Assembly (NCBI GenBank): GCA_002254895.1
Contig: NJDF01000009.1
Location: forward strand, 1-10,984
Source of the DNA: Thermoprotei archaeon ex4572_64
Lineage (GTDB): Archaea > Thermoproteota > Thermoprotei > Thermoproteales > Thermocladiaceae
Direction of reading: 5' to 3'
DNA length: 10,984 bases
The stretch's first letter is position 1. Every line of letters starts with the position of its first letter. The notes below the pieces were generated by a model, which made no database searches, was not told the DNA's origin, and worked only from the letters and a program-made list of their open reading frames with translations. Made by a program: the position numbers and the translations under genes. Positions 6,401-10,984 of the stretch are shown in pieces.

Positions 6401-7647
6401 ATTTTTCTCATTCTTTCCATTACTTGTTCTACATTCTTTATATTTTCTTTCCAATGACTATCTTGTTCAGATGTTATTATTACTATACTTCCTCCCTGAT
6501 AGTCTTGTCCAGTAATACTTTCCTCTAAATATCCTTCAATTTCTGCATGAATATCTCTTAATTTATTTAAAAGTTCTGGATCAGGTTTCCATAATTTTCT
6601 TTCAGCTGCTTCTATAAGTCTTCTTACAATTTCTTCAAGAGCGTATATATTATTCTCTATAAACCATTTTTTCATCTCTTCATCTAGAGCGTATGTTTTT
6701 GCTATTTCATTAAAAATCCAATCATTTACAAGTTTTGTTGTTGCTGACCAACCATAGAGATGCAAGATTTTTCTCTGTATCTCATTTGCACCTCTATATC
6801 CATGCTTTTTCATCTCTTCAATCCATACAGGATTTAGTAGTTTTGCTCTAACTATTCTCTCAATTTCAAACTTCATATCATGAATATCTATGTTAGATAT
6901 ATCTCTAGTATCTACTTGAACAATAAGTATGTCTTTTCCTGAAATTGTCTTTACAGCATTATAGAAACCTCCATGATATGCAAAATAGCAACAGCAAGCA
7001 AATATGTCATGTTCATCACTTGAATGATTTCTACTAACCATATCTACTTTCTCAAGATTTAAGACAAGTACATCATGTGCATTTTCTCCAAAACTTTTTC
7101 TACTATATGCATATCCTGACCAATGAATCCATATTTTTGCAAGATCCTCACTACCTCTCCATGCAGATGCTTCAACAGCAGATATAACTCTCAACTCCTT
7201 AACATATCCACTTTCTGACCATGTAGGTTCAACACCAAGTAGGTAAAGTATTTGTGCAAGTTGTTCACCATCAGCTTTATAAGCATCAATACTCCAAAGA
7301 ATAAAACCAACAGATTCAGGGTACTTACCCATTCTTAACTTGTAATGTTCTAACAGTCTCTTAGCACTTTCAACACCAATAATCCAAGAAGCTTTAGTAG
7401 GTAAAGCTCTAGGATCAACTACATAGAAATTCCTACCTGTAGGTAAGATCTCAACTCTACCTCTAGTGAGAGCACCTGAAGGGCCTGGCTCAATAAACAT
7501 TCCAGATACTCCTCTCTCTAACATTTCAATCTCTCTAGAACACTCTTCAATTCTCTTAGCAAGATCTAAAGCCTTCTTAAAGACTTGGACAAGCTCGTTT
7601 TCACAAGTTCTTATCTTTCTTGAAGCACTTTCTAAAGTCATTTCCAT
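6394..7647 (-). CDS. cobN: CobN/BchH-type chelatase large subunit, C-terminal part (internally shortened)
   Basis: This is the C-terminal part of a cobaltochelatase/Mg-chelatase large subunit (CobN/BchH family), which binds the tetrapyrrole and metal. Matches in order: PGPSG at 54-58, ILPTGRNFYVVDPRALP at 67-83, SVGFILWSIDAY at 112-123 then GEQLAQILYLLGVEP at 127-141, LAKIWIHWSGYAYS at 169-182, HGGF at 225-228, VRAKLLNPVWIEEMKKHGY at 266-284, GWSATTKLVNDWIFNEIA at 299-316 and RLIEAAERKLW at 343-353. Between VKELRVIS (149-156) and AVEASAW (157-163) the block normally carrying GRPRID, SG-x-FRD and GxYGxG is absent. CCC at 218-220 lies where many homologues have acidic residues. The N-terminal part is a separate gene upstream in the same frame, with several stops between. 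A TATA-like box suggests its own promoter. Activity is uncertain because of the missing block. Confidence 0.85.
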   Translation of the reverse strand: MEMTLESASRKIRTCENELVQVFKKALDLAKRIEECSREIEMLERGVSGMFIEPGPSGALTRGRVEILPTGRNFYVVDPRALPTKASWIIGVESAKRLLEHYKLRMGKYPESVGFILWSIDAYKADGEQLAQILYLLGVEPTWSESGYVKELRVISAVEASAWRGSEDLAKIWIHWSGYAYSRKSFGENAHDVLVLNLEKVDMVSRNHSSDEHDIFACCCYFAYHGGFYNAVKTISGKDILIVQVDTRDISNIDIHDMKFEIERIVRAKLLNPVWIEEMKKHGYRGANEIQRKILHLYGWSATTKLVNDWIFNEIAKTYALDEEMKKWFIENNIYALEEIVRRLIEAAERKLWKPDPELLNKLRDIHAEIEGYLEESITGQDYQGGSIVIITSEQDSHWKENIKNVEQVMERMRKIR

Positions 7648-7664
7648 AAGTACTAGAGCTGTAG

Positions 7665-7675
7665 AAAATTTAAGA
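7665..7675 (-). promoter_or_regulatory. TATA-like box of the chelatase C-terminal gene
   Basis: On the minus strand CTTAAATTTT lies about 23 bp upstream of the ATG at 7647 (a second ATG is at 7641). Spacing fits leaderless or nearly leaderless initiation and implies that the second chelatase gene can be expressed independently of the first. Confidence 0.45.
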
Positions 7676-7779
7676 ATTACTTCACTAAGTATTACATGAT
7701 AAGATATGACATTTTTAGTATGTAAGATTAATTTCTCCTCAACTTCTCAATATTCATAAACACTCACATACAACACATT

Positions 7780-7814
7780 ATAACACCACCATCACTGGTG
7801 TTATCATTGTGATG
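7780..7814. other. Intergenic hairpin with possible pseudoknot between the chelatase genes
   Basis: ATAACACCA (7780-7788) and TGGTGTTAT (7796-7804) form a perfect 9-bp inverted repeat around a 7-nt loop, CCATCAC. Six loop bases (CATCAC, 7790-7795) are also complementary to GTGATG at 7809-7814, so the loop can pair outside the stem. The element lies in the 216-bp gap between the two chelatase genes. No T tract follows on the minus strand, so a simple terminator is not obvious. A regulatory RNA element, protein operator, or mRNA processing or stability element are all possible. Confidence 0.5.
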
Positions 7815-7863
7815 CTACTGATTTATCGACTCATCAATAGGTATTAGAGTACTTTATGCTCAT

Positions 7864-10254
7864 TCAATCTCTAATAAGGTTGTACTTCTTGAGTACTCTA
7901 CGTATAGTACTTAATATTTCATTATCATTAGTGCTTCCTCTCATTAATAATTCATGAATAATTTCGATAGAGATTTCGTACAATCTATTAAGTAGTTCGC
8001 TACTTGTCATTTCTAGCTCAGGGATGTACTTAACCTCACCTTTACGTAATTTATCATAATCATAACCTAAATATTCTACTAACGTTCTAATTATTGATTT
8101 TGAATATGGTGAATCATGCATTAATGCTGTAACTACATGTCTAGCTAGTTTCTCATTTCTTGGTGGATTTCCAAGAACATGTAATCCCAAATTTATTTGT
8201 GTACTTCTTACCTTATCGATATATCTATGAAGTTCTTCAATAATTTCATCAGAATTTTTAGCTCTAACCTCTATGTTATTCTCTCTAGCTTTACTTAATA
8301 TCATGTCAAGTATCACTTTCGCCCTCTCGTATTCACCAAGATTTTTAGCCTTAACGTATTGACTAATCAATTCTTCAAGATCTTCAAGAATATTTGCAAC
8401 ACTCATTGCGGGATACATATGGTCTATAAGTACTGCATAACTTCTTCTCTTAGCAATAACGCCTTCCATAGGGTTAGAGACAACATAAACGTATAGGTGT
8501 GGTGTATCGTCAATACTAATTTCTGGCCAACACTTCCATGAGAGACCAACACTTTTACCTGGTCTAAACTCTAGGTAACCGTGAGTACCGAAGTGTATTA
8601 TTACATCTGCATCAAATATACGCGTTATCCATCTATAGACTGCAAGCCATTGATGTGGTGGTGTTATTGTTGGATCGTGTAGTACTTTACATACCTGACC
8701 GTCACATCTAGGGCCAGCACAGCCAAATTTTGGTTGTGGAAGAATAACAACATTACCAAATTTAAGACCAGGAATTACAAATTTGCCACTATATACCATA
8801 CCTGCGAATCCTCTAACTTTACCTTCAAGTACATCTTTTGGATGACCCCAATCTTTAATCATTTTACTCTTAACTTCATCAGATAGCTCATTAAGCCATC
8901 TAATATACGTTTCATAATCTACAAAATCAAGAACACCACCATTGCGTACAATATCCTCCACGGTTGTCCATCTAAAATCACTTAATGCCTTACGTTCAAG
9001 AATAAGTTTAATAAGTTCCTTACCACTACTTGGCTCATTTTCAACTCTATATCCACGTTCCTTCAATTTCTTAAGGAAGTAGACTACACTTTCAGGTACA
9101 TCAAGACCTAAGCCTACAGCAACGTTAGCTTCAAGACCTTTGCATGGAGGGTTAATTAGAATTATGGCTATCTTCCTATCCTTAGATTCCTTTCTTCTAA
9201 GTCTAATCCACTTCTTAATTCTTTGTACAAGGTATTTAATATGCTCATCAATTGATTCAGCCTTAATTATAATACCTGATTCAAGTCTAAGTGTTGCAGC
9301 AGATACGATTGGTTCAACAAGTCCATCGACTTCAGGCATAATTACTTGATATACTTGTGACATATAATCAATACCTTGCTCAGACTCTAACCACTCTCTT
9401 CTTGTCTGATACCAAGTTCTTACAGGTCTAATAATAGGTACATTTAATCTTCTAACAATTTCAACTTCATCAACACTTTCGTATTCAAAGTCTTTTATGG
9501 TATACGTTTTTGTTGTGAAGAAGAATGATGTGAAGTCTAGTAGAACATCTATTAGGACTTTACCATCATGCATGAAAAATTCTAAACAAGAATCAATTTT
9601 GGATGGTGTATTAAGTATTGGATCTTTATGACCGTATGTAAATACAGGAATTACACCAAGACCATTAGCTTCAACTTCTTTAATAAGTTTAACAAATGGT
9701 TCATAATCACCATCAACCCAACAAGACCTGTAATATAGAATGCCGACAAGCAATCTATCTCTATATCTATATGTTCTTAGATAATCTTTAATTTTTGTAA
9801 AAACTCCATAATCAGGATGGTAAATTCCGTGCCAAGGAATTTCAATGACATGAGGCACTTCAACTTCAAAACCACCAATACTTAACATTAATCTTACAAT
9901 ACTTTTCAAATTATCTAAGCCACCACGTATGAAAAACTCTTTAGCTTTCTTAACAACTTCAAAATTAACATTACTTAAATTAATTAAGTCTGATTGAATT
10001 GAAATTACTTTAGCATTACAATTCTTAATAACTTCAATAACTTCACTTGGTAAATCATGTGCATATATGAGAATTACATCAGATTTTTTAACATCATGAA
10101 TAAGTTTACAGATGTCTAGCTTTACTTTACTATCTGAAGTTGGTATGAAGTGAATTGAATATTTAAAACCATACCTACTTGATTCTTCTTTAAGAATTTT
10201 TTCGAGAATTGGAACTTTAGATCCACCATAACCAATTAAAAAACATAATTTCAT
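7864..10254 (-). CDS. cobN: CobN/BchH-type chelatase large subunit, N-terminal part
   Basis: This 796-residue protein is the N-terminal two-thirds of a CobN/BchH-type large subunit. Motifs in order: INPPCKGLEANVAVGLGLDV at 367-386, VYFLKKLKERGY at 391-402, WGHP at 469-472, FGNVVILPQP at 499-508, HDPTITPPHQWLAVYRWI at 526-543, IIHFGTHGYLEFRPGKSVGL at 552-571, SNPMEGVIAKRRSYAVLIDH at 593-612 and LGLHVLGNPP at 689-698. A three-cysteine motif, C512-x4-C517-x4-C522, sits just before the HD/PPH segment where many bacterial homologues have only a glycine-rich loop. It ends with TGA before the PGPSG domain, which is supplied by the separate downstream gene. The start matches the family N-terminus (MKLCFLIGYGG). 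The stop of the GATE-like gene is 41 bp upstream, so co-transcription is possible; a weak TATA-like CTTAAT is about 30 bp from the ATG. The substrate is unknown: in archaea CobN-like proteins need not be cobaltochelatases. Confidence 0.9.
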   Translation of the reverse strand: MKLCFLIGYGGSKVPILEKILKEESSRYGFKYSIHFIPTSDSKVKLDICKLIHDVKKSDVILIYAHDLPSEVIEVIKNCNAKVISIQSDLINLSNVNFEVVKKAKEFFIRGGLDNLKSIVRLMLSIGGFEVEVPHVIEIPWHGIYHPDYGVFTKIKDYLRTYRYRDRLLVGILYYRSCWVDGDYEPFVKLIKEVEANGLGVIPVFTYGHKDPILNTPSKIDSCLEFFMHDGKVLIDVLLDFTSFFFTTKTYTIKDFEYESVDEVEIVRRLNVPIIRPVRTWYQTRREWLESEQGIDYMSQVYQVIMPEVDGLVEPIVSAATLRLESGIIIKAESIDEHIKYLVQRIKKWIRLRRKESKDRKIAIILINPPCKGLEANVAVGLGLDVPESVVYFLKKLKERGYRVENEPSSGKELIKLILERKALSDFRWTTVEDIVRNGGVLDFVDYETYIRWLNELSDEVKSKMIKDWGHPKDVLEGKVRGFAGMVYSGKFVIPGLKFGNVVILPQPKFGCAGPRCDGQVCKVLHDPTITPPHQWLAVYRWITRIFDADVIIHFGTHGYLEFRPGKSVGLSWKCWPEISIDDTPHLYVYVVSNPMEGVIAKRRSYAVLIDHMYPAMSVANILEDLEELISQYVKAKNLGEYERAKVILDMILSKARENNIEVRAKNSDEIIEELHRYIDKVRSTQINLGLHVLGNPPRNEKLARHVVTALMHDSPYSKSIIRTLVEYLGYDYDKLRKGEVKYIPELEMTSSELLNRLYEISIEIIHELLMRGSTNDNEILSTIRRVLKKYNLIRD

Positions 10255-10295
10255 TATGTCTAATTAATAACGATCCAACTATTAAGTATTACGTT

Positions 10296-10984
10296 TTATA
10301 GAAGTGATAAAATTATGGTTATGCAAGTTATTGTTGATAATGTTGCTGAAAATAAATCAATAAGTATCCATCTAAGAACAATCCTACAATTAAAGAAAGC
10401 AAGTCTATACGGTAAGTATCCTCTAAAATACGTGATTGGCGTTACAATCAGTTGTGAAAGGTATAGTACGTAGAGAACATCTTTTAAAGTAAGCAAGTTA
10501 CTACTTAAGAACATTCCCGCTAAATAAATTGCTGAAATGTAATTAGCAAGTGCTGTAATAATTATGGTTAAGTACTTCTCATTAAGAAAGGATAGAGATT
10601 TACTCAGAACTTTACCTACATAATCAAATACACCAGAATATACTAATAAGAGGACGATTATAGTTATTATTCCAAATCTTAAGACAATTCTTCTATAAAG
10701 TTTTAACGTTTTTAAAAGTACATCCCTATATGTGTAGCTTTTTAATGAACCATACATCACCTGTTTATTAGTTGAAAATCTGAACTGAACTTCTCTACTA
10801 AGTTTCCTACTAATTACTAAGTGTATTAAAAATCTAATAAGTACTCTAAGTAAGGCAAGTAATGTATAGTAAGTTCCTGCAACTATTCCAAGTGTTGAAA
10901 TTGCAATAGGTATTCCAAATCTAATAACGTCACATAAGTGTGAGAATGGTGATGTAAGTATTAATGATGCAAGCAGTAATTTAT
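10296..10984 (-). CDS. GATE-domain-like multi-spanning membrane protein (5' end outside window)
   Basis: The frame is open from the stop at 10296 to the right edge, giving at least 228 residues. The GTG-ATG at 10755-10760 looks like a start but is probably internal, because 74 further codons upstream carry no stop and encode clear membrane helices (for example FGIPIAISTLGIVAGTYYTL). The C-terminal 154 residues have about four hydrophobic segments: IVLRFGIITIIVLLLVYSGV, LTIIITALANYISAIYLAGM, VLYVLYLSQLIVTPITYF and WILIDLFSATLSTITCITII. A YLPYRLAFFNCRIVLR loop precedes the last helix. This order resembles archaeal nucleoside-recognition/GATE proteins, which are related to the gate regions of FeoB. 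A transporter of metal, nucleoside or tetrapyrrole is possible. It is first in a minus-strand series with the chelatase genes. The family call is from pattern memory and is moderate. Confidence 0.68.
   Translation of the reverse strand, partial: KLLLASLILTSPFSHLCDVIRFGIPIAISTLGIVAGTYYTLLALLRVLIRFLIHLVISRKLSREVQFRFSTNKQVMYGSLKSYTYRDVLLKTLKLYRRIVLRFGIITIIVLLLVYSGVFDYVGKVLSKSLSFLNEKYLTIIITALANYISAIYLAGMFLSSNLLTLKDVLYVLYLSQLIVTPITYFRGYLPYRLAFFNCRIVLRWILIDLFSATLSTITCITIILSLL

Noticed and set aside
7466..7699. Plus-strand open frame of 77 codons
   Set aside because: It is antisense to the conserved PGPSG/PTGRN region of the chelatase C-terminal gene and has no recognisable features.
7780..7804. 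Intrinsic terminator for the chelatase N-terminal gene
   Set aside because: The stem is good but is not followed by a T tract on the minus strand, and archaea do not rely on bacterial-type hairpin terminators.
7780..7835. C/D-box guide RNA in the chelatase gap
   Set aside because: TGATGA-like sequences occur (GTGATG, TTGATGA), but I could not find a matching CTGA D box at proper spacing on either strand with paired terminal stems.
7747..7866. Readthrough or selenocysteine recoding of TGA to join the chelatase halves
   Set aside because: There are several in-frame TGA codons in the gap (7864, 7834, 7831, 7747), the translated gap has no family similarity, and a separate TATA-like box and ATG serve the second half.
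9140..9349. Plus-strand open frame of 69 codons
   Set aside because: It lies fully antisense to the chelatase N-terminal gene; composition is typical of a reverse-strand shadow.
7864..10254. Confident assignment as aerobic cobaltochelatase for vitamin B12
   Set aside because: No CobS/CobT or cobalamin genes are nearby, the partner half lacks an internal block, and archaea generally insert cobalt early by other chelatases; only the family is claimed.

Overview
The window looks archaeal, most likely from an AT-rich thermophilic member of the Thermoproteota (Crenarchaeota). The reasons are a Pop5/Rnp2-type RNase P protein, an archaeal DUF763 protein, arginine coded almost only by AGA/AGG, and TATA-like boxes about 23-30 bp upstream of several start codons, as expected for leaderless archaeal transcripts. 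The species cannot be fixed from the sequence alone.

Positions 1-5100 hold compact housekeeping genes. On the plus strand are the coiled-coil tail of an unidentified protein, hisA (histidine biosynthesis) and a 70-residue zinc-ribbon protein. They converge on a minus-strand pair: mtnA (methionine salvage) and a PD-(D/E)xK nuclease-like protein. Divergent from that pair, on plus, are a HAD-family phosphatase and a DUF763 protein with a helix-hairpin-helix motif. The DUF763 gene ends inside the 3' end of a minus-strand purM-rnp2 unit (purine synthesis and a tRNA-processing subunit).

Positions 6196-10984, all minus strand, are the most interesting part. In transcription order there is a multi-spanning GATE-domain-like membrane protein whose gene runs off the window edge, then a CobN/BchH-type chelatase large subunit split into two genes (796 and 417 codons), then a 63-residue membrane-anchored cysteine protein. 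That last gene is coupled to the second chelatase gene by a Shine-Dalgarno sequence overlapping its stop codon. The second chelatase half lacks an internal block of roughly 100-130 residues that family members normally carry. The 216-bp gap between the halves contains a perfect 9-bp hairpin whose loop can pair with downstream sequence.

My inference is that this cluster handles a metal or a metallated tetrapyrrole at the membrane. No chelatase ATPase subunits (CobS/CobT or BchI/BchD type) and no cobalamin genes lie in the window, so cobaltochelatase activity should not be assumed. I found no tRNA, rRNA, CRISPR array or insertion sequence, and no gene-free stretch longer than about 220 bases.
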